The notes under the pieces are model-generated. The model searched no databases and had not been told where the DNA came from. It was given only the letters and a program-made list of their open reading frames with translations. Shown here one piece after another: positions 11,535 to 18,643 of a stretch of 18,643 nt of DNA. The translations under genes and the position numbers were made by a program. How positions within the stretch are numbered: position 1 is the stretch's first letter; each line of letters starts with the position of its first letter. This DNA comes from Bolinopsis microptera (Eukaryota; Ctenophora; Tentaculata; Lobata; Bolinopsidae): positions 1 through 18,643 of the forward strand of contig NW_026971920.1 in NCBI RefSeq assembly GCF_026151205.1, given 5' to 3'.

Positions 11535-11850
11535 GTAATTTAGTAATTACGATTCTCAAAAAAGATGAACCCAGAATTAACAGATTGAAAACAAAATGCA
11601 CAATTGTGAGGAAAAGAATGTAAATACTGTACATATAAACAAATGTTTCCGTTTACAATCGCAAATTCCTGATCCCTAAGGAATACCCCCCTCTCTGTTC
11701 CTACTAAAATACAAAAAAACACAAACATATAAAAGTCTGCCAAAGATGCAAAAAAAAGTAAAAATCTTTCCATCAATAAAATAGTAGGGCAACTTTTCCT
11801 CCCTATCACTCTTGCAATCATAGTCCCCCTAATTTTTCTTTCCTCTTCCC
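11535..11850 (-). other. Probable 3' flank of the minus-strand gene
   Basis: This stretch follows the TGA at 11851-11853 on the minus strand and is AT-rich. A 93-codon minus frame (11540-11821) exists but is rich in Phe, Cys and Val, has no recognisable domain and begins beyond the TGA. I read the stretch as untranslated or intergenic sequence. I did not find a convincing polyadenylation signal on the minus strand close to the stop codon. Confidence 0.35.
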
Positions 11851-11992
11851 TCAGCTTGCGGCAGCTGCAGCTGCAGCAGCCGCCTCCTTTTCCCTCAAGC
11901 TTTCTTCCTTCAGGGCCTCTTCCTCTGCTTTTTTCGTTTTGCTTTCTTCTTTAGCTTTGATGTGCGGCCAGCTTTTTTTTTTTGGTCCCAGC
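11851..11992 (-). CDS. Candidate terminal exon: Lys/Glu-rich tail ending in nine alanines
   Basis: On the minus strand a 47-codon frame follows a splice-acceptor-like TTTCCAG (AG at 11993-11994) and ends in TGA at 11851-11853. The peptide starts LGPKKKSWP, continues with a strongly charged, probably helical part (KAKEESKTKKAEEE), and closes with REKE, nine alanines and one serine. The alanines use mixed GCN codons (GCG, GCT, GCA, GCC), so this is not a simple trinucleotide expansion. The exon begins with the third base of a split codon, which matches the two leftover bases of the segment at 12129-12292. I do not recognise the protein. Basic/acidic tails of this kind occur in many RNA-binding, ribosome-assembly and cytoskeletal proteins. 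Confidence 0.45.
11855..11881 (-). repeat. GCN codon repeat encoding poly-alanine
   Basis: Nine consecutive alanine codons of the minus-strand frame fall here. On the plus strand the same bases form an imperfect CAG/CTG/CCG mix. Codon variety suggests a protein-level tract under selection or an old repeat, rather than a young unstable expansion. Confidence 0.5.
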
Positions 11993-12128
11993 CTGGAAAG
12001 TTATTCATGTCCGATCAGGCCTTAATCCACAAAAAATACGTGTTTTTTATAATACCATTTTCAAACATTCCGCGAACAACAACCCGCCAAACAAGAGGGT
12101 AGAATAAGATTACAAACTTCCTTTATAC
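11993..12128 (-). other. Candidate 136-nt GT-AG intron
   Basis: On the minus strand the donor reads GG|GTATAA at 12128 and the acceptor TTTCCAG| just above 11992. Removing it joins a two-base remnant (GG) to a single G, giving a glycine codon and keeping both flanking frames open. The donor is only a moderate match to the eukaryotic consensus and the tract before the acceptor is short in pyrimidines, so the boundaries are inferred from frame agreement. Confidence 0.35.
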
Positions 12129-12292
12129 CCTCCTTTTAGCTTCTTTTTCCTTTCCACCTTTCTTTCTCGTCCAAAGCAGTTTTTTTTTTCAGCTGAGGTA
12201 GTTTTTTCTAGGATGGGTCCCCCCAGAGCGTTTTGGTTCCAACACATTTTTAAGGGCCCTTTTCTATGTCGTTCACATTTCACACCCAATTG
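12129..12292 (-). CDS. Candidate coding exon, Lys/Arg-rich
   Basis: A 164-nt minus-strand segment opens after an AG (12293-12294) preceded by a T-rich tract, and runs to a possible donor GTATAA at 12128. It encodes about 54 residues: a less charged first half (QLGVKCERHRKGPLKM, then NALGGPILEKTTSAEKK) and a basic second half (REKVERKKK-like; the observed order is GRERKVERKKKLKG). If unspliced the frame would end at TAA 12110-12112. Its two-base remainder fits the first base of the terminal exon. Composition resembles the terminal exon and differs from the Phe/Lys noise elsewhere. No domain is recognised. An internal ATG lies at 12245-12247, so a start there is also possible. Confidence 0.38.
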
Positions 12293-12692
12293 CTACCTGA
12301 TTGAAAAAAAAGCTATAGTCCCCAGCATCTAAAGAAGTCCCCCCTTTTACAACTATAGTTTTAAAAAAACTGTTGCAAAAGAAATAAAATCCTCGAGCCA
12401 ACGAAAACACAACATGAAGCAGTAACAATAATAACAAACCCCTGACAATTCCGAGTACAAATCACAAACTTACATTAATTTATATACAAAATCTAAGTAA
12501 AGCAATTGAATTGGCAGAATCGGCCGAATCGCAAGATAAACAACAAGACAATAATTACAGAAAAATAAAAAAATGCACACAACCCTTCTTTTCTCTGCAC
12601 GTAGCTGCTCATTCTGCAGAGATCAATTAATCTTCCCCCCAGTTTCTCAGGATAAACTATCAACCCTCTTTCCAACAGTGGACCACCACCCG
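12293..12692 (-). other. Gap between candidate exons; unresolved
   Basis: A minus frame (12493-12726) stays open for 77 codons, containing RGLIVYPEKLGGRLIDLC and then a hydrophobic AT-rich end. A second minus frame (12647-12838) ends at 12647. One of them could carry the coding sequence on from the neighbouring segment after a frame change near 12740-12790, but I cannot decide which. Between 12293 and 12490 I see only AT-rich, probably intronic sequence. Confidence 0.3.
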
Positions 12693-13529
12693 TCAGAAAC
12701 TGAAACCGGGAAATCCAAAACCACAACAGCCTGGTTTTGTGGCCGTAACTGGCCGGTTGGAAGGAGACAGCCCCTTGGTTGTACCTTCGCTTCCTTCCTT
12801 TTCACCAAACTTTTCCAATGTGTCGGTTGGATTGCCAAGAGGGAGAGGGAACATTATTTGCGTTGCGCGGTCCTGTTCCATTTCAACTGTAACAGGCTGC
12901 GAGGGGGGTCCAACAATAATGATGTGATCAACATTTTGGGAAAAGTTCAAAACATAAACATTATGGAGCGGCAAACAGTTCTTAGGGACTGTGACCTGTG
13001 TTTAATTTTCATACCGTGGATAATGTACGTTCGTCTATACCGTTTTCGGTTCAATGAGTTGCTCGAAGTAATTGTAAACTCCCTCCAAAAATCTTTTTGG
13101 TTCTTCTTTCAAATTTCTCTTTACTCGCCACGTTGGCAATACTTCCCAAGTTTCGCTCATTTGACCGGCCTCCTTTAAAACGGTTTTATTGTAAAAACTT
13201 TCCTGGACCCCGGTTTTTGTGGGGCTCCCTCGTGGTTTGGCGGAAAAACTGTTTGCCAAATAGGCTGTTACTGAGCAACGTTGGTGGACTGGTTTCTCGT
13301 TTTTCCCCCATACAGTTATTACCCGTGATATTATCGCTTGGCAATGACCTGTTAGAATTTCTGATTAGGTTGGATAAAATACAATTTTTTTAATCGCGTA
13401 AATATTTTGTATATATGGAAGTGTTCCAGTCCGGTATCGGGCGCCTTCATTCTTCGCCATTTGTAGGTTCAAAGTCTCAAAAGGGGTAGGGCCGTTGTTT
13501 ATTAATAAGTTAATTAAAATTTTATCTGC
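12693..13529 (-). CDS. Long, mostly open coding-like segment interrupted by three stops
   Basis: One minus-strand frame runs about 279 codons from 13529 to a TGA at 12693-12695 and contains only three stops: TAA (13365-13367), TAG (13035-13037) and TAA (13002-13004). At this base composition many more would be expected. The product is well mixed and charged, for example MAKNEGARYRTGTLPY near the start, KRNLKEEPKRFLEGVYNYFE in the middle and VDHIIIVGPPSQPVTVEMEQ further on. I do not recognise a family. The last two stops lie within a 45-nt GT-AG segment (12996-13040), and a possible donor GAAG|GTACAA at 12784 would end an exon at 12785. Alternatives are base-call errors, a pseudogene, or TAA/TAG read as an amino acid. 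The opposite strand is also open (12573-13178) in codon-aligned register, but its product is Phe/Cys/Trp-rich, as antisense shadows are. Confidence 0.42.
12996..13040 (-). other. Possible 45-nt GT-AG intron containing two in-frame stops
   Basis: On the minus strand the segment starts GTATAG and ends ACACAG. It is exactly 15 codons long, so its removal leaves the flanking frame unchanged and deletes both the TAG and the TAA. Introns this short are known in nematodes, some fungi and several protists but are rare in vertebrates and plants. The boundaries are inferred; read-through of both stops would give the same downstream frame. Confidence 0.3.
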
Positions 13530-13612
13530 TCAAATTCCAATAAGTTTCGTTTGGCTAGTTTAAGCTCCATTACTCTGGCTCGTTTTTGTTCTAGTGGGTC
13601 ATTTTCCAAACA
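13514..13612 (-). CDS. Candidate coding segment with acceptor-like start
   Basis: On the minus strand a 32-codon frame starts directly after an AG (ATATTAG, 13613 upward) and ends at TAA 13514-13516. It reads CLENDPLEQKRARVMEL and then KLAKRNLLEFEQIKF, a heptad-like, probably helical and basic stretch. Its end overlaps the beginning of the next open frame (from 13529) in an A/T-run-rich place, so one lost or gained base could fuse the two. If so, the combined coding piece would run from 13612 to about 12785. The family is not recognised. Confidence 0.33.
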   Translation of the reverse strand, partial: CLENDPLEQKRARVMELKLAKRNLLEFEQIKF

Positions 13613-14047
13613 CTAATATTGTGCTGATTGTTTAACTCCGTGGTGGGTCTTAGGCCAAACCATTCCCCTACCTATAAACATGCCTTGTTAGCCGTTTTAT
13701 CACTACTAATCTGGGAAAAACAAATTGATCGGGTTCAATTTTAAAAATTATTTTATAAATTAGATGGGGGGGATCCATAAGAAACTTCATTCTATCATGA
13801 CGGGGATGACGATTAAGTTCTGGTTTTCTGTGGTTGTCAAAAAATCAATAAAATCATTCTGACTATAATTTTACTCTTGATATAAAAAACCCAAAGTGGG
13901 AAAGCGGAGTGGCTGAAAATGTACAAATAATAAGTTGTGTGGACATACATTTAAATGGGCCTTTAATTAGTAATACCTGTAATTTAAAACACGGCATTTA
14001 ACAGGGATAACTTTAAATACCCATTAAAGATAATCAATTTTCTTTTG

Positions 14048-14067
14048 AAAAAAAAAAAAAAAAAAAA
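14048..14067 (+). repeat. Poly(A) tract, 20 bases
   Basis: Twenty consecutive A residues preceded by TTTTG. A second tract of 16 A lies 85 bases to the right. A poly(A) tract can mark the 3' end of a retroposed copy, but I see no recognisable SINE, LINE or processed gene to its left and no target-site duplication around it. Confidence 0.6.
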
Positions 14068-14152
14068 TATATTCAAAAAACATCGGAAATTTTCGGGTAA
14101 AACTATATGAAGGATCGCTGATGATTTTTTTCCAGGTTTTATCAACCAAGAC

Positions 14153-14168
14153 AAAAAAAAAAAAAAAA
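14153..14168 (+). repeat. Poly(A) tract, 16 bases
   Basis: Sixteen consecutive A residues following AAGAC. On the minus strand this is a T tract just downstream of the open segment at 14183-14515. Its exact length is unreliable in this sequence. Confidence 0.6.
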
Positions 14169-14182
14169 CTCCATCTTAGCTT

Positions 14183-14515
14183 TCAGGTTTGGGGGGACAA
14201 TGCCTTTTGATGGCCTGGGTAAGCGATTGTCCATTTGTTACAGGCAAAGCTGCTTGTTCTTTGAGAAGTTGGATTTATCGGGTTCTGGGGTTGGGTTTTG
14301 TTATCGAGGGGTCCCAGACTGGAGGGAAGTAATCTGCTTTAGTATGCACAGCGTTTTCTTTCATTCTGTGGAGTTTTTTACTGGTTCACTGAGTGGAAAG
14401 TTTCTTCCATACGAACAAATTCATTCGAGTTTCCATTTTTATTTTCCTTGAAGAGACTGTTTTGGTTGAACGTTTTAAAAAAAAAAGTTATTTTATAAAA
14501 TCTTTGGTTTGTTAA
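14183..14515 (-). CDS. Possible upstream coding segment with two internal TAA codons
   Basis: On the minus strand a frame of about 110 codons runs from 14515 to TGA at 14183-14185, broken only by TAA at 14378-14380 and TAA at 14339-14341. It encodes NKNGNSNEFVRMEETFHSV in the first part, then an Asn/Pro/Gln/Ser-rich part (for example DNKTQPQNPINPTSQRTSS) and ends YPGHQKALSPQT. The composition looks protein-like and polar but no family is recognised. It lies upstream of, and on the same strand as, the other candidate exons. The overlapping plus frame (14200-14451) is uninterrupted but Phe/Ser/Cys-rich, more like an antisense shadow. The strand choice is not certain. Confidence 0.25.
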
Positions 14516-15024
14516 TTAAATAATAGCAATTTTGTTTTAATTGCGAATTCGTTGAATTTTCATGAACTCCATGTTTGCAGCTACTTTAATTTGTTCACCA
14601 CATTTAAATTTTAACCACAGCACACGAAAAAAGGTGAAAATGAAACATAAAAAACCCCATCGAGTTTTTGGGGCAGAAAAAGCTACCTGGGGGTAAAATA
14701 GCCAAATTTTGACCCTTTAAAACAAGAATCAAGAGAAAGGGGAAGCACGATAAGCGATGGCTTTTTGCCGCCGATAACACTTGTGGACCGGTGTTACTGG
14801 TGTTTTTTATTGAAGCTCCTTATCTCTCTCGAAGCCATTTTTTTGTTTTCAATGATATCTTTTTACCTACCCTCATCTGAAGACAGAGTTTTTTAGTAAG
14901 AGTTTCAGAAAAAATTAAAAAAACTGGACCATGTGATCCGAGCGAACTCCTCCCCACGTTTAATTAAAGCTAAACAAACTGAATTTGAACTAATTTTTAC
15001 GATTTAAAAATTTTTAAAAAACAG

Positions 15025-15038
15025 GTGTACAGGTACAC
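15025..15038. repeat. Small palindrome
   Basis: GTGTAC (15025-15030) and GTACAC (15033-15038) are inverted copies around AG. The core also contains two direct copies of ACAGGT. It sits just left of the larger inverted repeat at 15057-15157. Confidence 0.45.
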
Positions 15039-15056
15039 TAAAAAAATATTTTAAAA

Positions 15057-15157
15057 CACTATAACTTTAAAAGTATTTACTAAAAATTTTTCTGAAAGCG
15101 AAAATTAGAAATTAAGTAATACCACTACTAAAAAACAAGTATTTTAAAGTTATTGTG
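15057..15157. repeat. Imperfect inverted repeat, 16-bp arms
   Basis: CACTATAACTTTAAAA (15057-15072) matches the reverse complement of 15142-15157 at 15 of 16 positions, with 69 bases between the arms. Beyond the arms the similarity fades, although ACTAAAAATTTT occurs in direct orientation near both. It could be the remains of a miniature inverted-repeat element or a hairpin-forming stretch. No flanking target duplication was found. Confidence 0.5.
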
Positions 15158-15235
15158 AACTAAAAAAAGTACTAAAAATTTTAAAATAAAGAACAAAATT
15201 TTTTATCTTTCGTACCTAGCCCCGTCATGTAACTG

Positions 15236-15365
15236 AACCAGTGGTCAGCCATCTTCTTAAAACACCCCCCCTCCGAGGTAGGGTTCCAGCCCCACCTCTG
15301 TCACTAGCTCCTCCCAAACAAAGGGAGGAACTGTGTTCCCCCAGCCATGCTGGGAGCAGGTTTTT
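15236..15365. other. GC-rich patch with two consecutive perfect hairpins
   Basis: A C-rich patch interrupts AT-rich DNA. CCTCCC (15310-15315) pairs with GGGAGG (15323-15328) around AAACAAA, and CCCAGC (15340-15345) pairs with GCTGGG (15349-15354) around CAT. The part around 15282-15311 loosely resembles the tRNA-derived segment of a mammalian-wide interspersed repeat (GGTTC, then CCTCTG.CAC..TAGCT), but the rest does not follow. It may be an old transposon fragment. The plus frame over it (15241-15477) has no recognisable product. Confidence 0.3.
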
Positions 15366-16850
15366 TAAAAACCATTCTTTCCTTTTTCTCCATCCGACAA
15401 TACATCTTGGTTTTTACCTTGATAAATCGTTTTTGATTTTTATTTTTCTCAGTTTTTCTTTTTCGTTTTTTTTGTAAGTTTGGAAAAGCAACGAAAATAA
15501 GTTGTTTTAACGGATAAGTTTTTTTGGGAAAAAATAGCTTATTTTAAAAATTTGGGTGGGTTTAAATTTTGAAAAGTCGTCTCTAAAAATTCAGTCTGCT
15601 TTTTGGGGGAATCCTGCGGCCCCTGCGGGGACTATTGAGCCTTTTACTACCATTACTGGCATTAAATGTGGTTAAAAAAACCCCACTAGCCGGCGGTTTT
15701 TTGGTATAAAACTAGAAAATAAAATGCTTTTATAACCGCAATGTTTTATAATTTTTTTTTTTTTATAACGAGCAATGAAATAACAACTGTTAAAAAAATT
15801 ACTGGGTTTGGAAACAATTTACACGGAGTTAAAAAGTCAAAATCAAAAATCTTTTTTTTTACAACCTTCAAATGAAATTTAAACATAAACTAAAAGAAAT
15901 AATTATAGCAAAATTTTTGACACATTTTTTTTTTAACTAAAACTTAAAGATAAATTGAGATTTTTTACAATGGCCTAATAGGCATAAATTATTATTAATA
16001 AAATCTGAGACAAAGCGAACTTTGAAAAAAAAAACAAGTTTTATTTCACTTTCCAGTTAAAACTGAAAAGTATAAAATCTGGGTTGGTTTTTTTCACCCT
16101 TTGAAGTTTGATAGGTCGGGGAAAAAGGAAACCATAATTTCATATATTTAAAAACAGGCTTCTACAACAGCTCTAATTACACAGCCACTAAGAACCACAA
16201 CGAATCCCCTAAAGATCCGTAACTTTACAACCATCGACAACATTTTTTTCAGAAAAATTCCTACCACAAAACTGAATTACACAAAATTTTTCACAGATAA
16301 AGGGCCAAGGCTTTTCGATGAAAAGAAGGGGTCACCATTCTGCGCATAAAATTTCGAAAAACCTGAAAAAGGATAGGTTTTTCCTTTGTGGACTTTTTTT
16401 GGTAGTATACTAATATTTCAGAGTTTAAAAAGTTAATGATTCAAAACCCAAAAAATACAAATCAATTGTATGTTCAATAACTGACCTCTTTTTGGCACTT
16501 TTTTTTTGGTTTTCTTCCTCAATGGTTTCAGGAAGTCGCCCAGGAAACACTTAAAAACTGGGGCTTGTGCCCTTTTTCACATAAAACCCTGTTAACTTGC
16601 TTTTTCTTTTTTAGTCTTCCGCTCTAAAAATCGTGTCTTTTCCCAAGGCTTTTATCGGTACGGGGCCCATGAATAGCTACAAAGGAATTTTTCATGAACC
16701 TCTGGGTTTTCCAAGCCCCGAAAAACAAAATTTCCCCAGTAATTTTTTAAAAAATAGATCCATATTGAAGCAAGATTAACTTATATAAGTTAAATTAGAG
16801 TGAAACAAAACTTTGTAATTGGATCTTCAATACATCAAAATCTAAATTAT

Positions 16851-16998
16851 ATTAACAATTCCCTTGCATAAGAGTCAGTTTAACAGATCTTTTTAAAATA
16901 ATGCTTCAAATACAACATTTAAAATTTGACAAACAAAAAGCACAATGTTTGTTAAGAAAAAAAAAATTTTAAATGCTTGTGTTGGGAAAATTGTTAAT
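16851..16998. repeat. Distant inverted repeat sharing an arm motif
   Basis: ATTAACAATTCCC (16851-16863) is, apart from two extra A residues, the reverse complement of GGGAAAATTGTTAAT (16984-16998). The right arm overlaps the left arm of the inverted repeat at 16991-17049, so the motif TTGTTAA occurs three times in alternating orientation within 200 bases. Confidence 0.4.
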
Positions 16999-17049
16999 TT
17001 AATCGTAATGACTGATTGAAGTCAAAGTCATTATGTCAAATTTTAACAA
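16991..17049. repeat. Imperfect inverted repeat with 23- to 24-bp arms
   Basis: TAATGACT (17006-17013) and AGTCATTA (17026-17033) are perfect inverted copies. The similarity continues outward: TTGTTAA with a T-rich tail (16991-16999) against AAATTTTAACAA (17038-17049). The loop is 12 bases. It could form a long hairpin in RNA or a cruciform in DNA, or be the residue of a palindromic mobile element. Confidence 0.5.
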
Positions 17050-18352
17050 TATTTAGAATTTGAGAAACCACCAGTTTAAATGTTTATACTTGAAACGTGT
17101 TTTAAGGAATATTCCATCTTGTAAACGCTTTTAAGCTGGCACACATTTTTAGGGTCCAATCGTTGAAAGAAGGTCAAAGATTTCAGAAAAACTGTTCTTT
17201 TTTTTTTCAGACGAAAAACTGGAGAGACAATTCAAATCGTCCACACTTTGTCAAAATATCGAAATTAGCGATAGTTTTTAGAATTTTTTTTTGATTTGGT
17301 TTTGTTTTCCCTGAATAGCAGATTTGAATTCGCCAAGAAGACCCAGTGCAAAAATTTTGGGTTGGAATAAAGATGAATCTTTTTTGCAACAAGTTCTGTG
17401 AGAAAATTAAACCGCTCTAGTGAATTCTTACATTGTCTTTTCCCTATTCTATCAATTGATTGACAGTAGCAAAGATAAAAGATTTTCTCAGTTGAACGTT
17501 CTGAACTTGTTTAGAAAATAGCCCCTGACCGAGTTAATTTCCCCCGGCTGTTTGAACACTTTTTATGTTTTACTTATTCTGGCACCTTTTTCGAGAGGTT
17601 TAAGGGGACTGGCTTTAACAAAAACCTCAAATTTTTTTCTATGTTGCAACTTTTTTTGTCCACTGCCCGTATTTAGCTTCATTTTTTGGCCCAGTACATT
17701 TTATTGCTGAGACTGCCGAAAACGATCGCGTTCAAAATTTTGAGAAGTTTATTTTTTCTCCTCCTTTTCACTATTCCTGAGTGTTCTTTCCTTTCCACTA
17801 TTCTTTCCTAGAACAAAAAAATTTGAGGTAACTTTTCTCTAACTTGATAAACAAGGGTAAAATAAGTAAAACAAAATTTTAAAGTAAAATAAAGTTCAGG
17901 TTCTATAAAAAGGGTAATAGGCACGATTGTTAGTGCCTCTTTGTCCCATTATAACAAAATATCATCCCTAGCAATAGAATAATTTGAGGGTTTTTGGGGG
18001 CAAGTTCAGTGGTCCCTTAAGGGGGGAACCCAAAACAGTGGTTTGTGCCATCCAAACCCAAAATGACCCCAAGGCAGTTTAGTGGGGCCACAGCGCCCGT
18101 TTCCACATCAAAAAAAAATTTTTTTTTAGAATACCCTTTTTTTGGTTAGAGTGGAATTTTCGGAAAAACACAATTTTTTTCGTGGGAGGGGTATAAGTTA
18201 ATCATTTTTTGCGGTTCGGGTTGAAATTTTGCTCGCCGTCCCATTTCCATCTATTTCAAGGTGGTGTAAAATCTTTTTATACGTATCTAAAAAGGCGGGG
18301 TTTATAAATTTGAAAGTCAAAAGCTAAAAAATTTCCCTTTTTTAGGCTTATT

Positions 18353-18643
18353 TTAAAAAAAAACAGGGAAGATTTTGGATTGATTTGATGATTGCATCAA
18401 TTGTTCTCTGAATTTGGCACCCGTTTTTTTATGCCCCTTAAAAAAATTTTTTTTTTCCCTTTTTTCTTTTAATCTATTTTGGACTTCAAAGCCAAAAAAA
18501 CAAATTTTGGCACATTTTTCGTTTTTCATATTAACGAATTTTCTAAAATTTTGATAGGGGTTGCTAGTGACTTTTTTAAGGGCGCAAATTAACGGGAACA
18601 GCACATTTATATAAAAGTTAAGAAAAAAACAAAACACCCCCAA
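18353..18643 (-). CDS. Uncharacterised open frame running off the right edge
   Basis: On the minus strand 96 codons remain open from the window edge to 18353. The first part is hydrophobic (FCFFLNFYINVLFPLICAL, a possible membrane segment or signal-like stretch). The rest is Lys/Asn/Phe-rich and ends KFREQLMQSSNQSKIFPVFF. The codons are dominated by A and T and several A/T runs cross the frame, so chance is a serious alternative. No family is recognised. The start may lie outside the window. Confidence 0.2.
   Translation of the reverse strand: MGVFCFFLNFYINVLFPLICALKKVTSNPYQNFRKFVNMKNEKCAKICFFGFEVQNRLKEKREKKNFFKGHKKTGAKFREQLMQSSNQSKIFPVFF

Larger units (their letters stand above)
13613..14182. 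other. No supported gene; AT-rich, with two poly(A) tracts near its right end
   Basis: AT-rich sequence without long frames on either strand. If the minus-strand gene is real this is probably an intron. The poly(A) tracts at 14048-14067 and 14153-14168 are listed separately. Confidence 0.4.
14516..15235. other. No supported gene; AT-rich
   Basis: No frame above 60 codons lies on either strand. The sequence is AT-rich with several ACTAAAAATTT-type repeats towards the right end (about 15080 and 15171). The inverted repeat within it is listed separately. Confidence 0.45.
15366..18352. other. No supported gene; AT-rich
   Basis: Nearly 3 kb of AT-rich sequence holds only one minus frame above 60 codons (17207-17392), which is Phe/Ile/Lys-rich and unrecognised. 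A pyrimidine-rich stretch ending TTTCCTAG (about 17752-17811) resembles a plus-strand splice acceptor, but no open frame follows it. Inverted repeats in the 16850-17050 interval are listed separately. Confidence 0.45.

Noticed and set aside
11619-11635. Two Pumilio-type sites, TGTAAATA and TGTACATA, back to back on the plus strand
   Set aside because: The candidate gene is on the minus strand, so these would not be in its transcript, and 8-mers of this composition are common in AT-rich DNA.
11540-11821. A 93-codon minus frame just beyond the terminal exon's stop
   Set aside because: It is Phe/Cys/Val-rich with no domain or splice signals, and fits untranslated sequence better than a gene.
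13158-13176. A Shine-Dalgarno-like AAAGGAGG (minus strand, 13169-13176) placed nine bases before an ATG at 13158-13160
   Set aside because: The frame is already open well upstream of this ATG, the downstream peptide is interrupted by a stop after about 41 codons, and nothing else in the window looks prokaryotic. The motif is most likely chance.
14048-14168. Two poly(A) tracts as tails of retroposed elements
   Set aside because: No recognisable element body or flanking duplication accompanies either tract, and run lengths in this sequence are not dependable.
17752-17811. Pyrimidine-rich stretch ending in TTTCCTAG, like a plus-strand splice acceptor
   Set aside because: No open frame of useful length follows it and no matching upstream exon was found.

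Overview
The window looks like AT-rich eukaryotic nuclear DNA of poor base-call quality. No reading frame longer than about 200 codons exists on either strand in 18.6 kb. There are no operon-like gene rows, no CRISPR array, and no tRNA or rRNA gene that I could find by eye. Long A, T, G and C runs are extreme over bases 1-955, fade gradually towards the middle and return near the right end. That gradient suggests over-called or expanded homopolymers, so frames and stop codons must be read with caution everywhere. I cannot name the species. Splice-like junctions and short lysine/glutamate-rich coding pieces argue for a eukaryote.

Left part (1-8040): homopolymer-dominated sequence, then a G- and T-biased stretch (about 3600-6480) with very long G runs, a duplicated G-rich 16-mer, a strong G-quadruplex candidate and a perfect 20-bp palindrome, then AT-rich DNA with no supported gene. 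At 8041-8340 a GC-richer patch carries a TATA-like box and a short open frame of unknown nature.

Middle (about 11850-14515): the best candidate gene, on the minus strand. Reading from its 5' side it consists of a possible upstream segment (14183-14515), a segment with a splice-acceptor-like start (13514-13612), a long and mostly open frame (13529 down to 12693) interrupted by three TAA/TAG codons, an exon-like segment (12129-12292), and a terminal exon (11851-11992) ending in nine alanine codons, a serine and TGA. The last two join in frame across a 136-nt GT-AG intron. Two of the three in-frame stops lie inside a 45-nt GT-AG segment whose length is a multiple of three. I do not recognise the protein. 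The pieces could be exons of a real gene damaged by base-call errors, a decayed pseudogene, or a gene using reassigned TAA/TAG codons.

Right part (14520-18643): AT-rich, without a supported gene. It holds two poly(A) tracts (just left of this part, at 14048 and 14153), a GC-rich patch with two consecutive perfect hairpins (15310-15354), and two long imperfect inverted repeats (15057-15157 and 16991-17049). An open frame of 96 codons runs off the right edge on the minus strand. No complete biological system is visible.
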